Part shown: piece after piece, positions 63,898 to 64,000 of the stretch
How positions within the stretch are numbered: position 1 is the first letter of the stretch
How the letters are laid out: every line of letters starts with the position of its first letter
NCBI RefSeq assembly: GCF_910596095.1
Contig: NC_056538.1
Location: 18,400,501-18,464,500, forward strand
Reading direction: 5' to 3'
Length of the DNA: 64,000 nt
Source: Thunnus maccoyii
Taxonomy: Eukaryota; Chordata; Actinopteri; Scombriformes; Scombridae
The notes under the pieces: generated by a model
Seen by the model: the letters and a program-made list of their open reading frames with translations, nothing else
Told to the model about the DNA's origin: nothing
Databases searched by the model: none
Position numbers and translations under genes: made by a program

Positions 63898-64000
63898 GTA
63901 GGTTTATCCACACAGTTTATAATATTACCATATATCTGTAAAATCTGTATGTGATGGCATGGAATATTTTATTTTAATAATAAATATAGTGATTTTAATT

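Overview
The window is nuclear DNA from a bony fish, probably a spiny-rayed teleost. The evidence is intron-rich vertebrate genes with GT-AG junctions, many CA/GT, GAAA and AT microsatellites, fish-type dispersed repeats, and a run of orthologues (hepacam, nrgn, spa17) that also lie together on human 11q24. No bacterial or viral genes and no CRISPR array were seen. All exon coordinates were built by hand from splice signals, reading phase and protein similarity recalled from known families. No database search was run.

Left part, minus strand. hepacam (2420-8809, 7 coding exons, about 439 aa) encodes a glial cell-adhesion protein with two Ig domains. nrgn (13099-16371, 3 exons, 90 aa) encodes neurogranin. 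spa17 (18581-21730, 4 coding exons, about 698 aa) has the Sp17 RII-type docking domain joined to a very long acidic tail. An unnamed single-Ig transmembrane receptor with inhibitory-type tyrosine motifs (22214-24689, 10 exons, 301 aa) follows. Between these genes are introns, microsatellites, a broken LINE and stretches where I see nothing coding.

Right part, plus strand. From 25544 to the right edge one gene fills about 38 kb. I could chain 79 exons in unbroken reading phase, giving a signal peptide and at least 4,107 residues made almost entirely of short cysteine-rich repeats of the GCC2/GCC3 (ephrin-receptor-like / TNFR-like) kind. The gene is still open at the right edge, so its end and any membrane anchor are not visible. 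I do not recognise a named gene. This is the strongest candidate here for something undescribed.

The Ig receptor and the giant gene are divergently transcribed from an interval of about 850 bp. That interval holds ETS/PU.1-like sites near the receptor start, and an interferon-response-like element plus a TATA box in front of the giant gene. This suggests, but does not prove, that both act in immunity. spa17 has RFX X-box-like sites just upstream of its predicted first exon, which fits a sperm-flagellum gene.
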